Assembly (NCBI RefSeq): GCF_003384935.1
Contig: NZ_QTTQ01000009.1
Location: forward strand, 496,001-560,000
DNA from: Lutibacter oceani
GTDB taxonomy: Bacteria; Bacteroidota; Bacteroidia; Flavobacteriales; Flavobacteriaceae
Direction of reading: 5' to 3'
Length of the DNA: 64,000 nucleotides
The notes below the pieces were generated by a model. It had not been told where the DNA came from and did no database searches. It was given only the letters and a program-made list of their open reading frames with translations. Position numbers and translations under genes: made by a program. Position 1 is the first letter of the stretch, and each line of letters starts with the position of its first letter. Shown one piece after another: positions 28,135 to 37,561 of the stretch.

Positions 28135-29183
28135 TAAATTGGTAATTTTAATTGAACACAATATTTATTTTTTTTAATACTTGTTTTTAATTCAAAACTT
28201 GTATCATATAACAATTCTAACCTTCTTTTAACATTCTGAATTCCAATACCATGATTAGTTATCTCTTTGTTTTCAATATTTTGAAAGCTATTTTCAACTT
28301 TAAATATAAGATTTTTATCAGCTACATTTTCAAAACTTATTACTACCTTAATTTTATTATCACCTTTTTTACCATGTTTAAAACAATTTTCAATAAATGG
28401 TAAAAAAAGCAAAGGCGGTACTTTTATTTTATCAATATCCCCAATAATACTGGTTGTTGAAATAATTTTATCACCAAATCTTAATTTTTCTAAATCCAAA
28501 TAGTTTTGAATATAATTAATTTCATCATACAATTTAATAAAAGGTTCTTTTACATCGTACAAAACATATTGCATAATATCAGACAGTTTTAATACAACTT
28601 CTGGAGCAGCATCAGATTTCTCTAATGTTAAAGCATATAAATTGTTTAGTGTATTAAAAAAGAAGTGTGGTTGAATTTGAGATTTTAAAAAATTCAGCTC
28701 AGTTCTTAATTGCACTTTTTTTAATTTTTCAAATCGTGTTTTTTCATATACCCAGTCAACAGTTAATTTAATGGCTGAAGCTAAAGCAACCACATATAAT
28801 TCACCTAAAGTTACCGCTATAATATGATTGAATGTAAAAGCTTTTTGAATTCCTTCTGCCTCTGGCCAAATATTTTTAGTAACTAATAAATAGTTTAATC
28901 CTGTTCTAACCACATATAAAATAATTAAAGATAGTAGTAAGAATAATATATATCTTTTATATTTTTTAGTTAAAATAAATTTAGGTATCAGAAAGTAAAT
29001 ATTTACATATACAATAATAATATGTAAAGGAAATTCAACCAGATTAGATTTTAGAGAATACCAATAATCATTAAAATAGCTGCCCCAACGAATAACATTA
29101 AATGCAAAATAACCTGACCAAAAAATAATATGATATTTTTTAGGAATTGTACTTCCGGTATTTATTAGCCATTTTAAACTCAA
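28134..29183 (-). CDS. LytS/YehU-type sensor histidine kinase
   Basis: The 349-residue protein has four N-terminal membrane helices with short loops, then the His_kinase domain with the phospho-acceptor histidine in KSQIQPHFFFNTLNNLYAL. A HATPase domain follows, with N-box FIENCFKHGKKG and a GIGIQNVKRRL G-box. There is no large extracellular sensor domain, so it likely senses something within the membrane or through a partner. It overlaps its LytTR regulator by 1 nt and is divergent from nagB, with a 348-bp region between. Confidence 0.92.
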   Translation of the reverse strand: MSLKWLINTGSTIPKKYHIIFWSGYFAFNVIRWGSYFNDYWYSLKSNLVEFPLHIIIVYVNIYFLIPKFILTKKYKRYILFLLLSLIILYVVRTGLNYLLVTKNIWPEAEGIQKAFTFNHIIAVTLGELYVVALASAIKLTVDWVYEKTRFEKLKKVQLRTELNFLKSQIQPHFFFNTLNNLYALTLEKSDAAPEVVLKLSDIMQYVLYDVKEPFIKLYDEINYIQNYLDLEKLRFGDKIISTTSIIGDIDKIKVPPLLFLPFIENCFKHGKKGDNKIKVVISFENVADKNLIFKVENSFQNIENKEITNHGIGIQNVKRRLELLYDTSFELKTSIKKNKYCVQLKLPI

Positions 29184-29531
29184 AAAAATATTTTAACGTA
29201 AATTAGTATTAATTTTTGTGAAAAATTATAGGTTTTTTTTTTGATAGCAAAATTTTTTGATCTTAAAAAACAAATCATTTAAAAGCTGTATTATAAATAT
29301 TTATAAAAATGCTTTCTGTAGTATTTTTTTAGTTGTTTACAGAAATAATTTTAAATATAAAGCTCTTTAAGATGTAATTAATAAATAATAATTGTTTTTT
29401 TTTGAATAAAGAATCTTAACAGGAGTTTATAAATATTTGATTGTTTTTTATAGTTAATACATTGCTTTTGGTCGAAAAAATAATTTAAAAAAGTAAAAAT
29501 CAAATACATTTACATTATTACTTTTTCATGT
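29184..29531. other. Divergent regulatory region with AT-rich palindromes
   Basis: This 348-bp non-coding gap separates the two-component system from nagB. It has a perfect 16-nt palindrome, TTATAAATATTTATAA (29291-29306), whose first 12 nt recur at 29427-29438. It also has an 8-bp inverted repeat, TTTCTGTA/TACAGAAA (29313-29320 and 29338-29345). No full TANNTTTG promoter was found. These are candidate operator sites, but chance occurrence is plausible in DNA this AT-rich. Confidence 0.45.
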
Positions 29532-31460
29532 ATGAATATAACAACTATGACAACTACAAATATTAAATATCAGCCAGCAGGACAATTTGAAGACACACGC
29601 TTTGAAAAAATACATAATATTGTTTTTTCAAATTCTAATATTGGATCTGTTTGTGTGGCAAAAGAAATTGCTAACTTAATAATTGAAAAGCAAAACAATA
29701 ACCAGTTGTGTATTCTTGGCCTTGCAACAGGCTCCTCTCCCATTAAAATTTATGAAGAATTGGTGCGGATGCATAAAGAAGAAGGGTTAAGCTTTGAAAA
29801 CGTGGTTACTTTTAATTTAGATGAATACTATCCAATGGATAAAAAGAGTGTGCATAGTTATTACTATTTTATGCACCAACACTTATTTAATCATATTGAT
29901 ATAAATCCTAATAATATTAACATCCCTTGCGGAACTATACCTTTAGATGAATTACACCAATATTGTATTGATTATGATTTAAAAATAAAAGAATATGGTG
30001 GTTTAGATTTTCAATTGTTAGGAATTGGTAGAACAGGTCATATTGGTTTTAATGAACCTGGATCTCATTATAATTCAGGAACCAGAAGCATAACATTAGA
30101 CCATGTTACAAGAGAAGATGCTGCTCCCTCATTTTTAGGAATAGACAATGTTCCTAAAAAAGCCATTACAATGGGGATTGGTACCGTAAAAAAAGCCAAA
30201 AGAATTTTACTATTAGCTTGGGGACACAATAAAGCATCAATAGTTAAAGAAACAATTGAAGGAGAAATTACTTCTGAAGTACCTGCAACTTACTTACAGG
30301 AACATCCTAATACCACATTTATTTTAAATGATGAAGCCTCACAAGAACTAACTCGTGTAAAAACTCCTTGGCTGGTAGGACCATGTATTTGGACAGAAGA
30401 ATTAGCAAGTAAGGCAATTGTATGGTTATGCCAATTAACTAAAAAATCAATTTTAAAATTGACAGATAAAGATTATAATGATCACGGCATGTCAAGTTTA
30501 TTAGTTCAGGAAGGTTCCGCATACGATATTAATATTCAAATGTTTAACAAGTTTCAACATACTATAACAGGTTGGCCAGGTGGTAAACCAAATGCAGATG
30601 ATTCTTCTAGACCAGAAAGGGCAAATCCTGTAAAAAAACGAGTTATTATTTTTAGTCCACACCCAGACGATGATGTTATTTCTATGGGAGGTACTTTTGA
30701 CCGTTTAGTTGAACAAGGCCACGAAGTACATGTAGCTTATCAAACTTCAGGAAATATTGCAGTTTCAGATCACGAAGCATTAAAATATGCTGAAGTTATT
30801 AAGGATATTAATTCTAACAATTCAAATATTGATTCAATTATTGAAAAAATTAACTCCAAAAAAGGAGATCTTGAAGATGATTTGGAAGTTAGGAAACTGA
30901 AAGGTTTAATAAGAAAAAGAGAGTCTTTAGCTGCAACTCGTTTTATAGGTATCCCTGATAAAAATGTGCATTTTTTAAACCTTCCTTTTTATGAAACAGG
31001 AACCGTAAAGAAAAAACCTTTAAGCGATATAGATATTAACATTGTTTCAAATTTAATTCATACAATTAAACCTCATCAAATTTATGCCGCTGGAGATTTA
31101 GCAGATCCACACGGAACGCATAAAGTTTGTTTAGATGCTATTTTTGAAGCATTAGAAAACTTAAAAAATAATGATTATATGGATGATTGTTGGGTATGGC
31201 TTTATAGAGGAGCTTGGCACGAATGGGATATTCATCAAATAGATATGGCTGTTCCAATGAGTCCAGATCAAGTTTTAAGAAAGCGTAAAGCCATTTTTTA
31301 CCATCAATCTCAAAAAGATGGAGTAATGTTTCAAGGAAATGATGCAAGAGAATTTTGGGTTAGAGCTGAAGAGCGAAACAACGAAACTGCAACAAAATAT
31401 AATAATTTAGGCTTAGCTGATTATGCCGCATTAGAGGCTTTTAAAAGATACTATTTCTAA
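29532..31460 (+). CDS. nagB: Glucosamine-6-phosphate deaminase fused to a PIG-L deacetylase-like domain
   Basis: This is a 642-residue bifunctional-looking protein. Residues about 25-300 form the deaminase/isomerase, with the phosphate loop LATGSSP, the catalytic region FNLDEYYPMD and GIGRTGHIGFNEPGS. After a linker rich in Pro and Asn (about 345-365), the C-terminal part is a PIG-L/LmbE domain with the zinc motif SPHPDDDVISMGG and the second block AGDLADPHGTH. The deaminase turns glucosamine-6-phosphate into fructose-6-phosphate and ammonia. The PIG-L half is likely a deacetylase that could supply the deaminase substrate; that link is an inference. It is followed by the GH20 gene after 10 bp. 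Confidence 0.93.
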   Translation: MNITTMTTTNIKYQPAGQFEDTRFEKIHNIVFSNSNIGSVCVAKEIANLIIEKQNNNQLCILGLATGSSPIKIYEELVRMHKEEGLSFENVVTFNLDEYYPMDKKSVHSYYYFMHQHLFNHIDINPNNINIPCGTIPLDELHQYCIDYDLKIKEYGGLDFQLLGIGRTGHIGFNEPGSHYNSGTRSITLDHVTREDAAPSFLGIDNVPKKAITMGIGTVKKAKRILLLAWGHNKASIVKETIEGEITSEVPATYLQEHPNTTFILNDEASQELTRVKTPWLVGPCIWTEELASKAIVWLCQLTKKSILKLTDKDYNDHGMSSLLVQEGSAYDINIQMFNKFQHTITGWPGGKPNADDSSRPERANPVKKRVIIFSPHPDDDVISMGGTFDRLVEQGHEVHVAYQTSGNIAVSDHEALKYAEVIKDINSNNSNIDSIIEKINSKKGDLEDDLEVRKLKGLIRKRESLAATRFIGIPDKNVHFLNLPFYETGTVKKKPLSDIDINIVSNLIHTIKPHQIYAAGDLADPHGTHKVCLDAIFEALENLKNNDYMDDCWVWLYRGAWHEWDIHQIDMAVPMSPDQVLRKRKAIFYHQSQKDGVMFQGNDAREFWVRAEERNNETATKYNNLGLADYAALEAFKRYYF

Positions 31461-31470
31461 AAATCACACA

Positions 31471-33549
31471 ATGAAAAACATCGTTTTTTTACTTATTGGA
31501 TTATTTTCGATTTCATCTATTAGTCAATCGAAAAATTTAAACTTAATGCCTTGGCCAAAGGAAATAACAATGCAGCCTGGGAATTTTTTAATAAACCCCG
31601 AATTTACTATAGGTGTTAATAAAAAACCTTCTAAAAGAATTGAAATTGCTACAACAAAATTTTTAAGAAGATTAAGTGGAAGAACTGGTATTTTTATTGA
31701 AAATGGATTTTTATCAAAAAGTTACAATGCAACAAATAATTCCTTGAATATTTCATTTGAGAACATTGGTAAATTAGAAATTAATGAAGATGAATCGTAT
31801 GAATTAAACATTGCTAATAATAACATTACTATTAAAGCCAACACCGATATTGGCGTAATTTATGGTTTAGAAACATTATTACAATTAGTAACAAATAATG
31901 ATGAATCTTATTATTTTCCAAATGTTAACATAAAAGATGCGCCACGTTTTACCTGGAGAGGTTTAATGATTGACGTTGCCAGACATTTTGAACCTGTTGA
32001 TGTTTTAAAAAGAAATTTAGATGCTATGACCAGTGTTAAAATGAATGTTTTTCATTGGCATTTAACAGATGATCAAGGCTTTAGAATCGAATCAAAAACA
32101 CGACCAAAATTACACGAATTAGGTTCTGACGGTTTGTACTATACACAAGAACAAATAAAAGATATTGTTCAGTATGCAGGAGATAGAGGAATACGTGTTG
32201 TGCCAGAAGTTGATGTTCCCGGACATGGAACAGCAATTTTAACAGCATTTCCTGAAATTGGAAGTAAAGACATTAGCTATTCTATAGAACGTAACTCGGG
32301 AATTTTTGATCCAACATTAGACCCTACAAATGAAAAAACATATGAAATTTTAGAAGATTTATTTGGTGAGATTGCGCAATTATTCCCTTTTAAATATTTC
32401 CACATTGGTGGTGATGAAAACGAAGGAAAGCATTGGGATGAAAATGAGCATATTCAAAATTTTATGAAAGCTAATAATTTAAAAACTAACCATGATTTAC
32501 AAACCTATTTCAATATTCGTTTAGATAAAATATTATCCAAACATGGAAAATCTGTAATGGGATGGGAAGAAATTATGACCGATAAAATGCCAACTTCTGC
32601 TTTAATACATTCCTGGAGAGGTGTAAACGAAGGAACTTCAGGAGGCAGTTCTTTAGTTAAAGCTGCCAAAAAAGGACATCAAACAGTGCTATCAAATGGT
32701 TATTATATTGATTTAATGCAATCCGTAAGTGATCATTATTTGGTTGATCCAATGCCAAAATCATTCAATTTAACTACAGAAGAAAAAGCACGAATTTTAG
32801 GTGGTGAAGCAACAATGTGGAGCGAACTAGTTACACCTTTAAATATTGATTCCAGAATATGGCCAAGAACAGCTGCTATTGCAGAACGGTTTTGGTCTGA
32901 TGCATCAATTAATGATGTTTCAAATATGTATAAACGTTTACGGCAAATTAGCTTTAGATTGGAAGAGTTAGGTATCACCCATATTAGAAATAGAGATGTA
33001 ATTTTAAGAAACATTACAAACAATCAAAATATTGATGCCTTAATAATGTTAACCAAAGTATATGAACCACTTAAAATATACACACGTAATAAAGGTGGTA
33101 CGGAATACAAAACATTTTCTCCTTTTACACTTTTTGCTGATGCATGTTCAGCAGATGCTTCAAACGCACTATTATTTAATAGTTTAGTTTCAGATTATAT
33201 TTCAACATCCAGCAATACTTCAAAAAAGAAAATTATTGACATTTTAACAAATTGGGAAAACAACTACAAGCAATTTTCACAAATAAAAAATAATAGTCCA
33301 ATTTTAAAAAGTATTGAACCATTATCTAAAAACTTATCGGAAATATCAAAATCATTGATTTCAATTTTAAAAACAGAAACTATAAAAATCAATGATTATG
33401 AAACTATTAAATCTCAATATTTAAACATAAAAAAACCGATAGTTGATGTTGAATTTGCAAGTTTAAATTCCCTTAAATTATTAATTGAACACTTTTCAAC
33501 TAAAAATAAGTTAAAATTAGATTTAAATAATCCTAAAATTCAACATTAA
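31471..33549 (+). CDS. Beta-N-acetylhexosaminidase (GH20)
   Basis: The 692-residue protein has a signal peptide (MKNIVFLLIGLFSISSIS), a GH20b N-terminal domain and a GH20 catalytic barrel starting around WRGLMIDVARHFEP. The catalytic Asp-Glu pair is in FHIGGDENEGKHW, and the substrate-assisted mechanism fits HWHLTDDQGFR and the LIHSWRG strand. It removes terminal N-acetylglucosamine or N-acetylgalactosamine from chitooligosaccharides, glycans or muropeptides outside the cytoplasm. It lies 10 bp after nagB and should be co-transcribed, supplying sugars to the permease and deaminase. No T9SS tail is seen, so it is probably periplasmic. Confidence 0.94.
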   Translation: MKNIVFLLIGLFSISSISQSKNLNLMPWPKEITMQPGNFLINPEFTIGVNKKPSKRIEIATTKFLRRLSGRTGIFIENGFLSKSYNATNNSLNISFENIGKLEINEDESYELNIANNNITIKANTDIGVIYGLETLLQLVTNNDESYYFPNVNIKDAPRFTWRGLMIDVARHFEPVDVLKRNLDAMTSVKMNVFHWHLTDDQGFRIESKTRPKLHELGSDGLYYTQEQIKDIVQYAGDRGIRVVPEVDVPGHGTAILTAFPEIGSKDISYSIERNSGIFDPTLDPTNEKTYEILEDLFGEIAQLFPFKYFHIGGDENEGKHWDENEHIQNFMKANNLKTNHDLQTYFNIRLDKILSKHGKSVMGWEEIMTDKMPTSALIHSWRGVNEGTSGGSSLVKAAKKGHQTVLSNGYYIDLMQSVSDHYLVDPMPKSFNLTTEEKARILGGEATMWSELVTPLNIDSRIWPRTAAIAERFWSDASINDVSNMYKRLRQISFRLEELGITHIRNRDVILRNITNNQNIDALIMLTKVYEPLKIYTRNKGGTEYKTFSPFTLFADACSADASNALLFNSLVSDYISTSSNTSKKKIIDILTNWENNYKQFSQIKNNSPILKSIEPLSKNLSEISKSLISILKTETIKINDYETIKSQYLNIKKPIVDVEFASLNSLKLLIEHFSTKNKLKLDLNNPKIQH

Positions 33550-33578
33550 CAATCCATTTATACTTCTAAAGTATTTCT

Positions 33579-33586
33579 TATATTTG
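33579..33586 (+). promoter_or_regulatory. Candidate -7 element for pyrH-frr
   Basis: TATATTTG matches TANNTTTG exactly and lies 19 nt before the pyrH ATG. The -33 position holds only ATTT, a weak match. Confidence 0.55.
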
Positions 33587-33605
33587 CATAACTTTCAAAT
33601 AAATT

Positions 33606-34319
33606 ATGGCTTATAAAAGAATTCTTTTAAAACTAAGTGGTGAGGCTTTAATGGGTGATCGCCAACATGGTATAGACCCAAAAAGGTTATCAGAATACGC
33701 TGAAGAAATAAAAAACATTGTAGATAAAGGTATTGAGGTTGCTATTGTTATTGGCGGTGGAAATATTTTTAGAGGTGTTTCAGGAGCAAGTAATGGTATA
33801 GATAGGGTTCAGGGTGATTATATGGGGATGCTTGCAACCGCAATAAATGGATTGGCTTTGCAAAGTGCTATTGAAGCTGCCGGAGTTAAAACCAGGTTGC
33901 TTACAGCTATAAAAATGGAACAAGTTGCCGAGCCTTTTATAAAAAGAAGAGCTGTACGCCATTTAGAAAAGGGACGTGTGGTAATTTTTGGTTGCGGAAC
34001 TGGTAATCCTTACTTTACTACAGATACAGCTGCAGTTTTAAGAGCCATTGAAATTGGAGCGGAAGTAATTTTAAAAGGAACTCGTGTTGATGGAATCTAT
34101 AACGTTGATCCTGAAAAAAATGAAAATGCCATTAAATTTGATTCTATTACATATAAAGATGCAATGAATAAAGGATTAAAAGTTATGGATATGACTGCTT
34201 TTGCTCTTAGTCAGGAAAATAATTTGCCTATTATTGTTTTTGATATGAATACAAAAGGAAATCTTGAAAAAGTAATTTCTGGTGAAAACATTGGTACAAA
34301 AGTTGATAAAAAGTTATAA
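33606..34319 (+). CDS. pyrH: UMP kinase
   Basis: The 237-residue protein has the bacterial UMP kinase signatures [26 protein letters not shown] and [13 protein letters not shown], and the nucleotide-binding DPEKNE loop. It phosphorylates UMP to UDP in pyrimidine synthesis; bacterial enzymes are hexamers activated by GTP and inhibited by UTP. It is followed after 18 bp by frr, the usual pyrH-frr pairing. Confidence 0.96.
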   Translation: MAYKRILLKLSGEALMGDRQHGIDPKRLSEYAEEIKNIVDKGIEVAIVIGGGNIFRGVSGASNGIDRVQGDYMGMLATAINGLALQSAIEAAGVKTRLLTAIKMEQVAEPFIKRRAVRHLEKGRVVIFGCGTGNPYFTTDTAAVLRAIEIGAEVILKGTRVDGIYNVDPEKNENAIKFDSITYKDAMNKGLKVMDMTAFALSQENNLPIIVFDMNTKGNLEKVISGENIGTKVDKKL

Positions 34320-34337
34320 AATTAAAATTTTTCAATT

Positions 34338-34892
34338 ATGAATGAAGAATTACGCTTTATTATAGATAGCACAAAAGAATTAATGCAAAATGCTATATCA
34401 CATTTAGAAAAAGAATTCAGAAATATTAGAGCAGGAAAAGCTACACCCACTATGTTAGGAAGTGTTACAGTAGATTATTATGGCTCTCAAGTACCATTAT
34501 CTCAAGTTGCAAACGTTGGAACAATGGATGCACATACAATAACAGTTCAGCCTTGGGAAAAAAATATGCTTCAAGAAATTGAAAAAGCAATTATGATTGC
34601 CAATTTAGGGTTTAACCCAATGAATAATGGTGAAGTAATTATTATTAACGTACCAGTTTTAACTGAAGAAAGACGTAAAGAACTTTCTAAACAAGCAAAA
34701 GCCGAAGCTGAAGTTGCGAAAGTAAGTATTAGAAATGACCGTAGAGAAGCTATGCATGAAATAAAAAAAACGGATGCATCTGAAGATATGAAAGCAAATG
34801 CAGAAGTTGATATACAATCACTTACCGATAAATTTATTTCACAAGTTGATGAACATTATAAAATAAAAGATCAGGAAATTATGAAGGTTTAA
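34338..34892 (+). CDS. frr: Ribosome recycling factor
   Basis: The 184-residue protein is normal RRF length. It has the LEKEFRNIRAGKATP start of the long-helix domain, a VTVDYYGSQVPLSQVA beta domain and the KQAKAEAEVAKVSIRNDRR return helix. With EF-G it splits post-termination ribosomes. A strong terminator follows, closing the pyrH-frr operon. Confidence 0.96.
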   Translation: MNEELRFIIDSTKELMQNAISHLEKEFRNIRAGKATPTMLGSVTVDYYGSQVPLSQVANVGTMDAHTITVQPWEKNMLQEIEKAIMIANLGFNPMNNGEVIIINVPVLTEERRKELSKQAKAEAEVAKVSIRNDRREAMHEIKKTDASEDMKANAEVDIQSLTDKFISQVDEHYKIKDQEIMKV

Positions 34893-34928
34893 TTATAAAC
34901 TATCATAGTTAAACTTATCATAAAAGCT

Positions 34929-34956
34929 AAAAGCACTCATTCGAGTGCTTTTTTAT
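34929..34956 (+). terminator. Terminator of pyrH-frr
   Basis: AAGCACTC-ATTC-GAGTGCTT, an 8-bp stem (extended by A:T) with a tight loop, is followed by TTTTTTA. A strong Rho-independent signal. Confidence 0.9.
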
Positions 34957-34993
34957 TCTTATATATTTGTTACTTGTTCAAAAAAACAACTTT

Positions 34994-37507
34994 ATGAAAA
35001 AGTTCCTTTTTTTAATATATCTGATTCCTTTAATTACATTTTCCCAAAAACAAATTCAAGGTATTGTTGTAGATAGTAAAACAAAAAATGCATTGCCATT
35101 TGCTTCAATTATTACAAATACTGGTTTTGGCACATTAACTGATGTCGATGGAAAATTTTCAATACAAACAAAAAACGCATTCAATCAAATTAAAATCTCT
35201 TATATAGGTTACAAATCTGTAACTGTTCCAATTAATTTAAAGGATAAATTTATAAGTGTAAAATTAACTACTTCAGTAGAAAGTTTAAATGAGGTTTTAA
35301 TAACTGCTAAAGAAAATCCTGCGCTGCAAATAATTAGAAATACCATTAAAAACAAAGTAAGAAACGATATAGAAAAATCACTTAATTCATTTAAATTCAA
35401 CACTTACAATAAAATACTGGTTACAGCAAACCCTGATTCTATTAATGGAAAAATTGATTCAATATTTATCATAAAAAAAGATGGACAAAAAGAATTTTCA
35501 AAACTTGATTCTTCTAATTTTAAATTTAAAAAAGATATTGTAAAACAACATATTTATATCTCTGAAAAAGTTTCTGAATATAAATTTCAAAAAGGGAAAA
35601 AGAAAAAAGAAGTCGTTTTAGCATCCAGAATGGCAGGTTTAAAACAACCAATTTATGAGCTTTTAGCACTTACTTTTCAAGATCTTTCTTTTTATAATGA
35701 ATTTTACACTTTAGCTGGCACAAAATACACAAACCCAATTGCTAATAATGCTTTAAAACAATACAATTACAAAATTTTAGATACTATTAACAATGGAATT
35801 GGAGAATCTATAATCATTTATTTTAAACCAAAAGAGAAAAAAGAAATTCTTGGTATTGAAGGTGTTTTATATATAGATACCAAGCAATTTGCTATAACCA
35901 AAGCTATTGCAGAATTAAAAGGTATTGTAAATGTAAAAGCTACTCAAAATTATACTTTTAAAAAAGATTACAAAATTTGGTTTCCTAGTGATATGAATAT
36001 TGTTTTAAGAAAAGGCGATAATGACGAAAATATTGCACTTTTTGGCGGTACAGTTAAATTTTCACAAAGCCAAAAAAACGATTCAATTATTAATACTAAA
36101 GGGAAAAATGAGAGCGATGTTACATATTTTATTTCCAAATCTGTAAATTCTAATATAAGTATAAACAAACCTGTTATTGTAAAAAGTGCGGCTTCAACCA
36201 TACAATTTAATGATGACGCACATAAAAAATCGGAAGAATTTTGGAATTCTTTCAGAACCGATTCAATTACCAAAAGAGGTGAAACAACTTATGTTTTTCT
36301 TGACAGTGTTGCTGAAAAGGAAGGCGTTGAAAAAAAAATAAATTTAGCCCGCAATATTTTAAAAGGCTATTACCCAACAAAATATATAAATTTAGATTTA
36401 GGAAAAATATTAAACTTAAATAATTATGAAGGTTTAAGGTTAGGTTTTGGAGGTGAAACAAACTCTAATTTTTCAAATACTTTTAAAATTGAATCGTATG
36501 TGGCATATGGTACAAAAGACAAAGATTTTAAATATAGTTTTGGAGTATCAACAAGATTAAATAAAGATACTAATACTTGGTTTGGAGTTAATTTTACAAA
36601 CGAATTAAAAGAAGCAGCCTCGTTAGATTTTATAAAAGAGAACAACTCATTTTCACCTATAAATCCAAGAAATTTAAATATTGATAAATTTTACAATTAC
36701 AAAACTGTAAATGCCTTTCTTATTCATGATATTCAGCCAAACTTAGAAACTAAATTTCAGTTGAGTTCAGGTGATTATCTACCGGTTTTTAATTACCATT
36801 ATATTTCTTCAAATAAAAATCTTATAAACTATAAGTTAACAACAGCAACTTTGGGTTTACAATATAATCCTAAAAATGAATATATGAATTCTCCAGTTGG
36901 AAAACTTAAAATTAAAAATGAATTTCCACAATTTACATTTCAATTAACAAAAAGTTTTGAAGATGTATTTAATGGAGATTTTGATTTTACACAATTAAAT
37001 TTAAGAGTATTACATAAAATTAATCGTATTAGAAAGGCAAAAACTACCATAATGGCCGAAGGAGGAATTGTATTTGGAGAAGCTCCTATTTCACATTTAT
37101 ACAATTCAACACCAAATTATACTTTTAAAAGTCCCTGGGTAAAACGCATAACTTTTGCAGGAAAAAACAGTTTTGAAACTATGGGTTATAATGAATTTAT
37201 TTCAGATAAATTTGCTGCAATACACGTAAAACATGAATTAACACCTTTTAAAATTAGTTCAAAATTCAAACCTCAATTATCCTTAATAACAAGAGCTGCA
37301 ATTGGAGACATTGAAAATCCACAATACCACACTGGTTTATTATTTAAAAGTTTAAATAAAGGTTATTTAGAAAGTGGATTAGAGTTAAATAGTTTATTTA
37401 AAGGATTTGGCGTTAGCTCTTTTTATAGATACGGAGATTATAAAAACAACGAATGGAGCGATAATTTGGCTGTAAAACTAACCTATAAATTAAGACTTGG
37501 TTTTTAA
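34994..37507 (+). CDS. DUF5686 outer-membrane protein with carboxypeptidase-like regulatory domain
   Basis: The ATG at 34994 gives 837 residues with a clear signal peptide (MKKFLFLIYLIPLITFSQ); a TTG at 34967 would add nine residues ahead of it. Residues about 20-105 form a CarboxypepD_reg-like beta-sandwich (QIQGIVVDSKTKNALPFASI, TDVDGKFSI, SYIGYKSV). The rest is the DUF5686 region, ending with amphipathic beta strands and a terminal aromatic strand (LTYKLRLGF) typical of outer-membrane barrels. It resembles TonB-dependent receptors in layout but lacks their plug. The function is unknown. It has no operon partner, being followed by an MMPL gene after 54 bp. Confidence 0.82.
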   Translation: MKKFLFLIYLIPLITFSQKQIQGIVVDSKTKNALPFASIITNTGFGTLTDVDGKFSIQTKNAFNQIKISYIGYKSVTVPINLKDKFISVKLTTSVESLNEVLITAKENPALQIIRNTIKNKVRNDIEKSLNSFKFNTYNKILVTANPDSINGKIDSIFIIKKDGQKEFSKLDSSNFKFKKDIVKQHIYISEKVSEYKFQKGKKKKEVVLASRMAGLKQPIYELLALTFQDLSFYNEFYTLAGTKYTNPIANNALKQYNYKILDTINNGIGESIIIYFKPKEKKEILGIEGVLYIDTKQFAITKAIAELKGIVNVKATQNYTFKKDYKIWFPSDMNIVLRKGDNDENIALFGGTVKFSQSQKNDSIINTKGKNESDVTYFISKSVNSNISINKPVIVKSAASTIQFNDDAHKKSEEFWNSFRTDSITKRGETTYVFLDSVAEKEGVEKKINLARNILKGYYPTKYINLDLGKILNLNNYEGLRLGFGGETNSNFSNTFKIESYVAYGTKDKDFKYSFGVSTRLNKDTNTWFGVNFTNELKEAASLDFIKENNSFSPINPRNLNIDKFYNYKTVNAFLIHDIQPNLETKFQLSSGDYLPVFNYHYISSNKNLINYKLTTATLGLQYNPKNEYMNSPVGKLKIKNEFPQFTFQLTKSFEDVFNGDFDFTQLNLRVLHKINRIRKAKTTIMAEGGIVFGEAPISHLYNSTPNYTFKSPWVKRITFAGKNSFETMGYNEFISDKFAAIHVKHELTPFKISSKFKPQLSLITRAAIGDIENPQYHTGLLFKSLNKGYLESGLELNSLFKGFGVSSFYRYGDYKNNEWSDNLAVKLTYKLRLGF

Positions 37508-37539
37508 AAACCGAGTCGTTAAAAGCTCAACAATTTTAT

Positions 37540-37547
37540 TACCTTTG
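37540..37547 (+). promoter_or_regulatory. Candidate -7 element for the RND/MMPL gene
   Basis: TACCTTTG matches TANNTTTG and lies 14 nt before the ATG at 37562. The -33 box is not evident. Confidence 0.45.
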
Positions 37548-37561
37548 CAAAAATTTTTTTA

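Noticed and set aside
37498-37520. Hairpin-like CTTGGTTTTT/AAAAACCGAG at the end of the DUF5686 gene
   Set aside because: It includes the stop codon and lacks a following T run.
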